The notes: generated by a model from the sequence alone, not told the origin. A DNA stretch of 9,083 nt from CAYSLC01 sp964431545 (GCA_964431545.1 CAYSLC010000212.1:1-9083), one strand, 5' to 3'. Positions 1 to 8,484 are shown, counted from the stretch's first letter. Program-made: numbers and translations.

Positions 1-86
1 AAGCAATCAGTGAAGAGCTGTTAGGATGAACGCCGGCCGGGCCGCCATCATTTCTCTAATCTGAATATCTTTGGGAGAACAATACA

Positions 87-1730
87 ATGAGAAAGAGCCT
101 CCTTTGGGTTTGTTTCATCATCCCATTTGCCGCAAACGGTTATGCGGCGACCCATATCCGTGTAAACCAGATCGGTTATCCATCAAATGAAAAGAAAATC
201 GCCATTGTCGGATCAACAAGCGACATTGAAGGCCAGTCATTTTTAGTGAAGGACAAAAATACAGAACGTATTGTATTCTCCGACACGATCCCACCAAAAA
301 TAGCTTCAAAGCAGGGAGATACGCCGTTCCAATACAACTATGCAATCGACTTTTCAGATGTAAGTGAAAACGGTCGGTATTATATCGAAATTGATGAAAG
401 TGCTTCCTCTCATCCATTTAGAATTGAAATGAATCCTTTCAACGGCTTGATCGATCTTCTGCTCAAATTTATGCGCGCCGCAAGATGCGGCGGCACCGAA
501 CCTGATTTTCATGGACCTTGTCATCTTTATGATGCAACAAATATCGATTTAGACCTCACGGGCGGCTGGCACGACGCCGGAGACTACATCAAATTTTCAA
601 AAAAAGAATCCTATGTCGTCTATCTTCTCCTGCTCACCTATGCTGAGAATGCGGAGTATGCGGACAGATTCAGCGATCTGGACAGCAACGGCCTTCCAGA
701 CGTGATTGATGAAGCAAAAATCGGGTTGGATTATCTGTTAAAACTGTATCCGGATGAGGATACATTTATTTATCGTGTCGGCGACCTGGAGCGGGATCAT
801 CGACAGGGTATGCGAATGCCTGAGTCGGACAAATTAACCAAGAACGGACGACCCGCTCTGATCGGTTTCGACCGAAATAATCTGGCAAAATATGCCTATA
901 CCATGGCCCTTGGCGCAAATGTATTCAAAGACTTTCCGCAATTTGCAAAGGATGTTGAAACCTATAGGCATCTGGCCGAGAGAGCATATGAAAAAGCGAT
1001 TCAAATTGAAGACGGCCATTTTGACAAACTGTGTCTCGCCGCCACGGAACTCTATCGGGTGACCCGGCAACCTGGATTCCTTAACGATGCGAAAAAATTC
1101 AATCACTTCATCGCAAGAAACGACGGGGGCAGTTACGACACCAATGTGAACTTCGCTCATGCGCGGCTGGCGCCTTACCACGATGAGGCCCTCCGAAAAC
1201 TCAAAGCTTCCCTCTCATTGATGCTGTCAACCTCCGACGAGCGGGCGTTTGGATACACCACCAGACGATACTTGTGGGGGTCGCTATATCGTTGCTTGAG
1301 TGGCGGATCGGCTGCCTGGTTATACGAATCTCTGACAGGCGATGGAACATACGATGTGGTCAACCGGCGAATCCGGGATTTCACTTTAGGGGTCAACCCC
1401 TGGGGGGTATGCTTTATCAGCGGCGTCGGCGCCGTCTATCCGAGAAACACGCATGGCAATCTTCCGTTCGTTCTTGAGAAAAATGGGGTGATTCCCGAAG
1501 CCGCATTGCCGGGCAGCGTGGCCTTGGGCCCTGTCGACCGAGTGTATTGGGAAAAAGAATGGCACCATCTTGTTCCGCATGTCCGCAACGATATCTATGC
1601 TGAATTTCAACCGCCTGACTGCCTGTACCACGATCACCCCCATGATTTTGTCACGAATGAACCCTGTATTTACGGATCGGCCGAAGCCATTCTTTTTTTC
1701 AGTCAATTTATAAGAAATCGGAACCGGTAA
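87..1730 (+). CDS. Secreted glycoside hydrolase family 9 (cellulase-like) with N-terminal Ig-like domain
   Basis: 547 residues. A Sec signal peptide (about 1-20, MRKSLLWVCFIIPFAANGYA) precedes an Ig-like CelD_N domain (about 22-113), opening with the typical IRVNQIGYP. The GH9 (alpha/alpha)6 catalytic domain follows (about 117-543). The family hallmark GGWHDAGDYIKF lies at 159-170 with the paired aspartates D163/D166. Near the C-terminus, D516 and the proton-donor candidate E525 sit in YHDHPHDFVTNEP. GH9 enzymes hydrolyse beta-1,4-glucans and related beta-glycans by inversion; export implies periplasmic or extracellular action. The HxR substrate-site motif is altered (H456-G-N458), so the polymer cut may not be cellulose. 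There is no CBM or dockerin. GGGAG at 73-77, nine bases before ATG, supports the start. It lies 91 bp upstream of a polysaccharide deacetylase gene on the same strand, which suggests a role in exopolysaccharide trimming rather than plant biomass use (inference). Family sure; substrate not. Confidence 0.9.
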   Translation: MRKSLLWVCFIIPFAANGYAATHIRVNQIGYPSNEKKIAIVGSTSDIEGQSFLVKDKNTERIVFSDTIPPKIASKQGDTPFQYNYAIDFSDVSENGRYYIEIDESASSHPFRIEMNPFNGLIDLLLKFMRAARCGGTEPDFHGPCHLYDATNIDLDLTGGWHDAGDYIKFSKKESYVVYLLLLTYAENAEYADRFSDLDSNGLPDVIDEAKIGLDYLLKLYPDEDTFIYRVGDLERDHRQGMRMPESDKLTKNGRPALIGFDRNNLAKYAYTMALGANVFKDFPQFAKDVETYRHLAERAYEKAIQIEDGHFDKLCLAATELYRVTRQPGFLNDAKKFNHFIARNDGGSYDTNVNFAHARLAPYHDEALRKLKASLSLMLSTSDERAFGYTTRRYLWGSLYRCLSGGSAAWLYESLTGDGTYDVVNRRIRDFTLGVNPWGVCFISGVGAVYPRNTHGNLPFVLEKNGVIPEAALPGSVALGPVDRVYWEKEWHHLVPHVRNDIYAEFQPPDCLYHDHPHDFVTNEPCIYGSAEAILFFSQFIRNRNR

Positions 1731-1821
1731 CCGGAGGCGATGGCCAGTCAACGGATGACCGTCTGAATGCTGGAGTCATGATCGTCTTTTTTATTGCAGT
1801 ATAAACCCCGGAGGTGCCCCA

Positions 1822-4800
1822 ATGAAAACATTTCTGTTTTACTCCTTAATGGTTCAAATCCTGGTCCTGACCGCCGCCGTTTCTTTTGCGTCTCACGAAA
1901 TCACGGACTGGCGGCACAACCACAGTGCGGCCATCTCCATCACTTTTGACGACGGCTACTGGTCGCAGCCAAGCGTGGCGTTGAATGTGTTGAGCCCTCG
2001 AAATATGAGGGGGACGCTGTTTTTGATGACGGACAGCCTCAACTGGGCCGGCACAAGCTGGAGCATGTGGCGGACGGTTGCTTCCGAAGGCCATGAAGTC
2101 GCCGGACACACCTTGACGCACCCGTATCTCTCCGAGTTGCCGGAAGACGAGTTGATCGCCGAACTCAGGGATTCCCAGGAAGAAATCGATGCCAACATCC
2201 CGGGTCAATCCTGTCTCACCCTGGCATATCCATACGGCGACTATGATGATCATGTCATCGAGATCACAAAGCAATACTACATTTCTGCCAGGACGGTATG
2301 GTCACCGGACAATCTCAACTATTACCCGGACAGTGGATATCACCCGATTGATTTTTATGAAGTCGGCGGTTTCAGTTTCGGTTCCAACAGCTTCGAAAAA
2401 ATCGTGGCGCTTTTGGACCTTGCGGAACAACGATCGGCATGGTTTGTCCCGCTCATCCATGATATCGATCCGGAGAATTATCCGCAAAGATACGAAAAAT
2501 TCATCCAGATGCTGGACGAACTTCAACGCCGGAATATTTGGGTCGAAACCTACGGCGGCGTGGTTCGGTACATGCGGGAAAAAATCGAATCAGATCTATC
2601 GGTGGTTTCGGAAAGTGGCAGCGAAATCGTGTTGGATTTGACGCATTCGCTCGATCCAACGATTTACGATGCGCCCCTGACAATCCGCAGCACCGTTCCC
2701 AATACGTGGTCTCGGGTCGGAATCAATCAGGGAGATTTCGATACCGTGCTCCCCATCACCGTCGAAGGCGGTGAGACGGTCGTCTATTTTGACGCGGTCC
2801 CCAATAACGGTCGGATCACCCTGTTTCCGGATAGCCTCCCGACCTACCCCGTCATTTCCATTGATCCGACTTTGCTGTCTTCCTCCTGCGGCCTGGGAAC
2901 GAATGCACCGAGCCAGACATTCGACATTTGGAACTCCGGCAGCGACACCCTAACGTACCAAATTTCGGTAGATAGCAGCTGGCTTCACTGCGATATCGAA
3001 ACCGGCACGTCTACTGGGGGAAAAGACAGTATCATGGTCATCTATGAAACTGCCGATCTGGCCCCCGGCACCTATTCGGCCACCATTACGATCAGTGACC
3101 CAAACGCTGGCAATTCCCCTGTCGACCTCCGGGTTCATTTGACGGTGTCCAGCACCGATTCGATCCTTGAGCTGAATTTTGAAGAAGGCGGCGGGAGTAT
3201 CGCTTTCGACGCATCAGGACATGCCAACGACGGAATGCTGACTGGCGCCACTCATACCGAGGACAGCGCAAAAGGAACCTACGCCCTGAATTTCGACGGG
3301 GTCGATGATCGCGTCGTTGTCTCTTATGACGATTCATTGAAACCATCCAATATCAGCGTCGCCCTCTGGATCAAACAGCTTTCAAGTGCAGATAATGCGA
3401 ATTACCAGGGAGTCATCCGTGGTGCTTACGGCGATGGATACTCCGCCGGTTTTCGAATCTTGGTCAATCAGGGCCGTCCGCTTTTTCAAATCAATTTCGG
3501 CGATAATGGTCCTGAATGGATCTGGGGGGCCACATTCCCTCAGGATGAATGGACGCATTTAGCATGGACCTACGATCATCAAAATATCATTATATATCAA
3601 AATGGAGAACCCATCGCCGAGATCCCGGAAACCCGGGACATTCAATGGTCTACCTATGATGCCGATCTGTACCTGGGATTTGCGCAATGGTACTACAGCG
3701 GCCTCATCGATGATGTGATGATTTTCGATGATGCCCTTTCTCCGGATCAAATACATGGGCTCTATAGCCCACCGATTGAAGAACCGGTCATAGCGGCCGA
3801 CCCAACAAGTTTAAACAACCAGGCAAACATCGGCGTTACCCCACAAAACCAGACAATCGGCATCTGGAATAACGGTGATGGTGCGTTGGACTATACCATC
3901 TCTTCAGACGTCGATTGGATCAATTTGGACCCGGAAACCGGCACATCGAGCGGCGGGATGAATATCGTTTCTGTTAATTATGAAAGTAGATTATTGCCCG
4001 CCGGAACGCATTCCGGAAATATCACCATCGTGGATGAGAATGCCAGCAACTCTCCATTTTCGATTTCAGTACAATTAACCGTCAATACACCACCAGCCGC
4101 TGATAATGAAAGCGTAAGCACTGTTGAGGATACCCCAATTGACATGGTTCTAACGGCCTCCGACGCCGACGGGGACATCCTCACCTTCACTGTGACCACC
4201 GCACCCCATAATGGAACCCTGACCGGCACCGCACCCGCATTGACCTACACGCCGTCCACTGGATTCGTCGGGGAGGATACGTTTACGTTCGCTGTCGACG
4301 ATGGCAATGGCGGCAGCGCCACGGGAACGGTGACCATTACCGTCACCGCCACAAACACACCGCCTGTTGCTGAAGACGCCGCTGTGACGACACTGGAAGA
4401 CGCACCCTTGGCCATCACCCTCGGGGCTTCCGACGCCGACGGGGACATCCTCACCTTCACTGTGACCACCGCACCCCATAATGNNNNNNNNNNNNNNNNN
4501 NNNNNNNNNNNNNNNNNNNNNNNNNNNNNNNNNNNNNNNNNNNNNNNNNNNNNNNNNNNNNNNNNNNNNNNNNNNNNNNNNNNCGGTCACAACGCTGGAA
4601 GACACACCGGTGGCCATCACCCTTGCGGCCTCCGACGCAGACGAGGACCCCCTTACCTTCAGTGTGGCCGATCCGCCAATGAATGGGGCGCTTACCGGCA
4701 CCGTACCCGAACTGACCTACACGCCCATTACCGGTTTCGTAGGGGACGACAGCTTCACATTCGAAGTGGACGATGGCAAGGGGGGCACTGCCATCGGAAC

Positions 4801-5455
4801 GGTTTCCATCATCATCAATACGCCAGACATGTTACCCGATTTGGAACTTGGATTTGAAGAAGGTATCGGAGAAACAGCCTATGATACATCGGGTAACGCC
4901 ATCGATGGCGTGATCGCCGGCCCCGTCTACACGGACGACAGCGCGGTCGGCGCCTATGCTCTTGTCTTTGACGGGACCGATGATCGGGTGACCTGCCCAT
5001 ATCAACCCGACCTGAAACCTGAAACCATCAGTGTCTCCTTTTGGGTAAAGCATACCGTTGATACGGGTTCATCATACGGGGGCATCATCCAGGGCGCTTA
5101 CGGGAATGGCTACCACAACGGATTCCGGATCGTGGACTACAAAAATCAACCGCTGCTTCAGATCAATTTCGGAGATTCAGCACCCACCTGGATCTTGGGC
5201 GGCACTTTTGCGCAAAACGAATGGACCCACATTGCGTTCACCTATAATCATGAAACCATCGACCTCTATCAGAATGGCCTCCTTGTCTCGTCAACCCCGG
5301 AGACACGGAATATCAACTGGGCCACTGCCGGCGACGATCTATTGATTGGGTTCTCTCAGTGGTATTTCCAGGGAGGAATTGACGACTTGCGTATTTTCGA
5401 TACGGCGTTGACTCCCGAACAAATTGTCCAATTACACGAGGGCACATACCAATAA
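1822..5455 (+). CDS. Large secreted polysaccharide deacetylase with BACON-like, LamG and tandem cadherin-like domains; interrupted by assembly gap
   Basis: A signal peptide (1-23) is followed by a NodB-type deacetylase domain (about 30-250): TFDDGY 41-46 with metal/catalytic D43-D44, metal ligands H96 and H100 in HTLTH, YPYGDYD 136-142, and H213 in LIHD. Then come a beta-rich linker domain (260-335), a BACON-like domain (343-443), LamG 1 (444-647), a second BACON-like domain (655-754), and ~90-residue cadherin-like units (755-844, 845 on, and a third after the gap). A second LamG (about 4835-5440) ends the protein. The frame is +1 up to 4483 and +2 from 4584. Because the 100-N spacer is arbitrary, this is best read as one gene, not two. 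The family removes acetyl groups from N- or O-acetylated glycans; the YPYG motif recalls the PgaB/IcaB group (inference). GGAGGTG (1810-1816), five bases before ATG, supports the start. No C-terminal anchor or sorting signal is visible. True length is at least about 1,230 residues. Confidence 0.87.
4159..4213 (+). repeat. 55-bp perfect direct repeat, copy 1
   Basis: Identical over 55 bases to 4429-4483, 270 bp downstream. It covers the SDADGDILTFTVTTAPHN segment of cadherin-like unit 1. Neighbouring parts of the two units have drifted, so this stretch has been recently duplicated or homogenised. Confidence 0.9.
4429..4483 (+). repeat. 55-bp perfect direct repeat, copy 2 (ends at the assembly gap)
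   Basis: Identical to 4159-4213. The identity runs to the last called base before the Ns, so the real repeat is probably longer. Its position explains why the assembly broke here. Confidence 0.9.
4484..4583. other. Assembly gap (100 Ns) within the deacetylase gene
   Basis: Exactly 100 Ns, a common placeholder for unknown length. The conserved VTTLED starts at 4384 (unit 2) and 4586 (unit 3). With the 270-bp period the missing sequence would be 168 bp, or 168 plus a multiple of 270. A length divisible by three also restores the reading frame, whereas 100 Ns shifts it. Confidence 0.95.
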
Positions 5456-5474
5456 ATGATAAGGAGATCAAATC

Positions 5475-6482
5475 ATGGGAAAAAGAATTCTCGTCACAGG
5501 AGGTGCCGGTTTCATCGGAAGTAACTTGGTAGATGCACTGGCCTCTAACGCCGCCAATGACATTACCGTTGTCGACAACCTCTCGACGGGCGCTATCGGC
5601 AATATTCGGCACCACATCGATTCAGGACGCATTCGTTTTGTGGAGGCAGACATCTGCAATCTGAAGGAAATGCGAGCGGTGACAAAGGGCGTTGACCTCA
5701 TTTTCCATCTGGCCGTTCAATGCGTCCGCCTTTCCCTTCACAATCCGAGCATCGTCCACGACGTGAACGCCACCGGCACGCTCAACATCTGCATCGCCGC
5801 CCTCGAAAACGATGTGCAAAAAATCGTTTATACCTCCTCGGCCGAAGTCTATGGCGACGGGAGGATCATTCCCATTGCGGAAGACCACCCCCTGGAATCC
5901 AACACCCCTTATGGGGCTGCCAAGATGTCCGGTGAACTTTATCTGAGCGTATACCGGCGCACCTATGGGCTGCCCAGCGTCGTTCTTCGGCTGTTCAACA
6001 CCTACGGCCCCCGGGAACATTTCGAGGGCCTCTATGGCGAGGTCATCCCCCGGTTCGTCGTGCGGGTCATGAACGGACTGTCGCCGGTCGTTTTCGGAGA
6101 CGGAGGGCAAACCCGGTCGTTTCACGAAGTAAGCGATACGGTGCGTGCCATTATTCTGGCTTCTGAACATGAATCGGCCGTTGGCGAAACCTTCAACATC
6201 GGCGGAGAGGACGAAATCACCATCAATACCCTGGCGAAGATGATCATCGACCGGTTGGGAGAAACCGGCAACATCCAACCCGAATATGTGGAGGCCCGGC
6301 CGGGCGAAATTCTGCGCCATTCGGCGGACATGTCCAAAGCCCGCCGCGTTCTGGGGTTCACCCCCGCCTATACCCTGCACGACGGGCTGGCCAACTACAT
6401 TGACTGGGTCAAAAGGACCTATCCGCAACCCGAGCGACTGCTCCAACAGATTTCCTTCGACTGGCGAGGGCAGGCGAATTGA
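5475..6482 (+). CDS. NAD-dependent sugar-nucleotide epimerase/dehydratase (extended SDR)
   Basis: 335 residues, the usual length for extended SDR sugar-nucleotide enzymes. The Rossmann motif TGGAGFIG is at 8-15 and D34, ending strand beta-2 (VVDNLSTG), favours NAD(H). D59 is in the EADI segment, HLA is at 78-80, and NATGTLN is at 98-104. The catalytic set is S122 in SSAEVYG and the Y146-x3-K150 pair in PYGAAK. LRLFNTYGPR (171-180) and the late RPGEILRHSADMSKAR region are typical of the UDP-glucose/UDP-glucuronate 4-epimerase and dTDP-glucose 4,6-dehydratase group. It probably acts in the cytoplasm on an NDP-sugar; the exact reaction cannot be fixed from sequence. AAGGAG at 5461-5466, eight bases before ATG, supports the start. 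The gene begins 19 bp after the deacetylase stop, so co-transcription is likely, consistent with supplying a precursor for the polysaccharide that the deacetylase modifies. Confidence 0.9.
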   Translation: MGKRILVTGGAGFIGSNLVDALASNAANDITVVDNLSTGAIGNIRHHIDSGRIRFVEADICNLKEMRAVTKGVDLIFHLAVQCVRLSLHNPSIVHDVNATGTLNICIAALENDVQKIVYTSSAEVYGDGRIIPIAEDHPLESNTPYGAAKMSGELYLSVYRRTYGLPSVVLRLFNTYGPREHFEGLYGEVIPRFVVRVMNGLSPVVFGDGGQTRSFHEVSDTVRAIILASEHESAVGETFNIGGEDEITINTLAKMIIDRLGETGNIQPEYVEARPGEILRHSADMSKARRVLGFTPAYTLHDGLANYIDWVKRTYPQPERLLQQISFDWRGQAN

Positions 6483-6526
6483 TAGCGGTGTTCATGTTGG
6501 GACGTTAAAAAGAGTGACGGTTCGTT

Positions 6527-6576
6527 GCCGGGGGCCGGTCTGCCAGCGGCCCGTGGTCCCTCCCGGCGCTTTTGTT
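6527..6576 (+). terminator. Possible intrinsic terminator after the epimerase gene
   Basis: GCCGGG (6527-6532) pairs with CCCGGC (6562-6567). Inside it, GGCCG (6533-6537) pairs with CGGCC (6547-6551). The outer arm is followed by GCTTTTGTT. It lies in the 100-bp gap between convergent genes, where termination is expected. The long loop and interrupted T run make it only moderately convincing. Confidence 0.4.
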
Positions 6577-6582
6577 GATCTT

Positions 6583-8466
6583 TCAATCCGCCGCCGACGG
6601 GGCGCGACCAGGGGCCTCTGCGCTGTCTGCTAGGATCGGGATGTCCAGCGGCACGCTCGGATCACTGGTCACATTGTTTCGTGAGACCGATGTGACATAG
6701 ACCCGGTCGCCGGACTCGATGATGCCACCCGTTCCGATTCCGTAGAATGGGCGCCCCGTGATCCCCACCAGGGTACCCGGTCCCGTGAAGTCATCGTCAG
6801 CCGACGCCATGTCTTGCCGGGCGATGACATAGACGGCATATTTCCAGATGGACGTCGATGGCGGGACCGCCTCCCAGGTGAGGACGGGCGCGCCCATCCC
6901 CCCGTCCCTGAATCCGATTTTCAAGTTTTGGGGCGGCGGCGGTTTCGCCATGGGAAGCCAGTCCATGACCGGCGGCAGCGCGGGCGTCGCATAGCGGCTT
7001 TCCCGCAGCCGATCACTCAATTCGGTGTCGCCAATCGCCCGTTCCTCGATGGTATGGGTCCGGTAAAACGCGTTCCCCAGCACCCCCCGCTCGCGGAGGG
7101 TCCGGTTGAAATCCACCTGTTCGAGCACCTCGTGGGTCGATTCCGGTTTGTCCAGGTCGGTGGCCGGGCCGTCCGTCCGAAGGTAATAGACCATCTGGCC
7201 GGGATAAATGTGCTGCCCGGCCACAGCCCCCTTTTCCGCCCACCACGCCAGCAGTTTGCGGTANNNNNNNNNNNNNNNNNNNNNNNNNNNNNNNNNNNNN
7301 NNNNNNNNNNNNNNNNNNNNNNNNNNNNNNNNNNNNNNNNNNNNNNNNNNNNNNNNNNNNNNNCCGTTTCCGCACCGCGTCGACAGGCGGGTCCGGTAGG
7401 GATTCAGCCACGCGTGGAGTTCAATGCCCCGGTCATGGGCCTCCGAGACGGCAAAGGACAATGGATCGTAGCCCGGGTCTTTGCCCTGTTCGCCGGTCAA
7501 CAGACGCGACCAGGGGGCCAGATCGGTCCGGTAGAGGGCATCCCCCTCCGTTCGGACCTGCAGAAACACCGCGTTGATGTGGAGTCGCTCGAAGCTGTCC
7601 AGCAGTCGGGTAAAGGCGGATTTCTGGGCCTCCATCGTCGCCGTTTCCGCAGGCCAATCCAGATAGGTGACCCAGACCGCACGGAATTCCCGGGTCGGAT
7701 TGGCGGTGAATCGGGCCGTGAATCGGGCCTCGGACACGTTGAAGACGAAATGCCGGTCCCGGGCGGCGACGGAAAGGGCCCCCATGAGATCCGACAGGGC
7801 GTCGGGATCGGCGACGGTCACGGTCAATGTCTGTTGCCGGCTTTCCGGACCGGCTGGCGCCACTACCCCCTGGCGGATCACCACCTCTCCCTGCACCGCG
7901 TGGCGGGCGACAATGTTGCGGATAGCGGGCAGGTGGTCCTTGGGAGCGGTCACCGATAGCGCGGCGGTCACAGGAAATGCCGGGGCGGCCCTGCGTTTGA
8001 GACGGACCCGGAGGGTATCTTCGATACGGGGGATCGTCAGCGGCAGGAACCGGTCATGAAATCCGGAAGTCCGAAAATGGAGGGTGTGGGTGGTTTCCCG
8101 GAGAAGGCCCCTAACGCGGGATTCGCTGGAGAGAATCTCCGGTGACCCAAACCCCTCTATTTTATACCGGTGTCGGGAGAGCCGGATCTCATCGACCGTG
8201 TAGGAAAAGGGAATATCCAGCGGCGTTTCTCCTGCGTAGCGCCCATCTACCCAGAGGGCGGCGGGCGGTTCACTTTCTACGCACAGGATTTGGGTCTCCT
8301 GGACAGTTTCCATGCCGGCAACCCCCCAGCCGTCAGGCTGATAAATGCGGGTGCAGGCGCCCGAGAGCATCAGGGAGGCCAGGAGAACCGTCCACCCCAT
8401 CCGGCAATGCCGTCCCCCACTGTCGATTGGCTCTATTTTGATCCGCCGCTTCCTTTCCGCTCTCAT
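6583..8466 (-). CDS. Envelope lipoprotein with PEGA-like, GHL10 (DUF187) glycosidase-like and Fn3-like domains; interrupted by assembly gap
   Basis: 627 codons as assembled, including 34 unknown. A charged N-terminus precedes a hydrophobic stretch ending LSGAC, with C38 as the lipidation site. A PEGA-like domain (about 58-156) has SEPPAALWVDGRYAGETP. Residues 160-250 form an unassigned alpha/beta region. The GHL10 domain starts near 258: REFRAVWVTYLDWP, FLQVRTEGDALY, then GYDPLSFAVSEAHDRGIELHAWLNPYR up to 358. After the gap it resumes with Y-RKLLAWWAEKG and GQHIYPG. An Fn3-like domain (about 508-608) is C-terminal. The best-known relative is E. coli DigH (YddW), an outer-membrane lipoprotein acting on denuded peptidoglycan glycans, so a peptidoglycan or envelope-glycan role is a fair inference. 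The gap removes the mid-domain sequence where catalytic residues should be, so activity cannot be judged. It is convergent with the epimerase and divergent from the solute-binding protein gene. Start 8466 is chosen on RBS and promoter; M23 (8400) is the alternative. Confidence 0.85.
   Translation of the reverse strand: MRAERKRRIKIEPIDSGGRHCRMGWTVLLASLMLSGACTRIYQPDGWGVAGMETVQETQILCVESEPPAALWVDGRYAGETPLDIPFSYTVDEIRLSRHRYKIEGFGSPEILSSESRVRGLLRETTHTLHFRTSGFHDRFLPLTIPRIEDTLRVRLKRRAAPAFPVTAALSVTAPKDHLPAIRNIVARHAVQGEVVIRQGVVAPAGPESRQQTLTVTVADPDALSDLMGALSVAARDRHFVFNVSEARFTARFTANPTREFRAVWVTYLDWPAETATMEAQKSAFTRLLDSFERLHINAVFLQVRTEGDALYRTDLAPWSRLLTGEQGKDPGYDPLSFAVSEAHDRGIELHAWLNPYRTRLSTRCGNXXXXXXXXXXXXXXXXXXXXXXXXXXXXXXXXXXYRKLLAWWAEKGAVAGQHIYPGQMVYYLRTDGPATDLDKPESTHEVLEQVDFNRTLRERGVLGNAFYRTHTIEERAIGDTELSDRLRESRYATPALPPVMDWLPMAKPPPPQNLKIGFRDGGMGAPVLTWEAVPPSTSIWKYAVYVIARQDMASADDDFTGPGTLVGITGRPFYGIGTGGIIESGDRVYVTSVSRNNVTSDPSVPLDIPILADSAEAPGRAPSAAD
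7264..7363. other. Assembly gap (100 Ns) within the GHL10 lipoprotein gene
   Basis: Exactly 100 Ns. The reading frame is the same on both sides, so the true length should be 1 modulo 3 if the gene is intact. From memory, GHL10 proteins have well over 100 residues between the HAWLNPYR and YxxLLxWW motifs. The real missing sequence is therefore probably several hundred bases. Confidence 0.95.
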
Positions 8467-8475
8467 GTCTCTGGA

Positions 8476-8484
8476 CCCTTTCCC
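8476..8484 (-). promoter_or_regulatory. Ribosome binding site deciding the lipoprotein start at 8466
   Basis: Reads GGGAAAGGG on the minus strand, nine bases before ATG at 8466. The rival start at 8400 (M23, just before the hydrophobic core) has only GGGGGA about 12 bases upstream, so 8466 is preferred. Confidence 0.55.

Larger units (their letters stand above)
4084..4816 (+). repeat. In-frame tandem repeat coding for ~90-residue cadherin-like (tandem-95 type) units
   Basis: Unit 1 is 4084-4353 and unit 2 starts at 4354, an exact 270-bp (90-codon) period; a third, diverged unit ends near 4816. Each unit begins NTPP or similar, then has a V-T/S-T-x-E-D-x-P strand, an S-D-A-D-x-D acidic motif, a TYTP strand, GFVGxDxFTF and VDDGxGG. 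These features match bacterial cadherin-like/Big domains, whose acidic loops often bind calcium. Unit 2 is broken by the N run. Confidence 0.85.

Noticed and set aside
3..29. C-terminal tail of an upstream gene (AISEELLG then stop)
   Set aside because: Plausible for an operon, but eight codons are too few to support a gene, and a second frame also stops at 22-24.
1744..1796. Terminator between the GH9 and deacetylase genes
   Set aside because: Only a 5-bp ATGAC/GTCAT stem with a 15-base loop, and the TTTTTT run begins several bases beyond it; too weak to call.
3978..4469. Minus-strand open frames across the tandem repeat
   Set aside because: They are mirror-image shadows of the in-frame cadherin-like repeats, with valine/serine/threonine low-complexity content and no start signals.
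4481..5455. Separate gene starting at an ATG at 4481
   Set aside because: The ATG is made of the last bases before the Ns (within CATAATG of the repeat) and has no ribosome binding site. The downstream protein continues the same cadherin-like repeat, so it is the 3' part of the deacetylase gene.
6814..7959. Long plus-strand open frame (381 codons) opposite the lipoprotein gene
   Set aside because: It has no recognisable domain, is proline/arginine/glycine-rich as expected for an antisense frame in GC-rich DNA, and the minus strand clearly encodes lipoprotein and GHL10 motifs.
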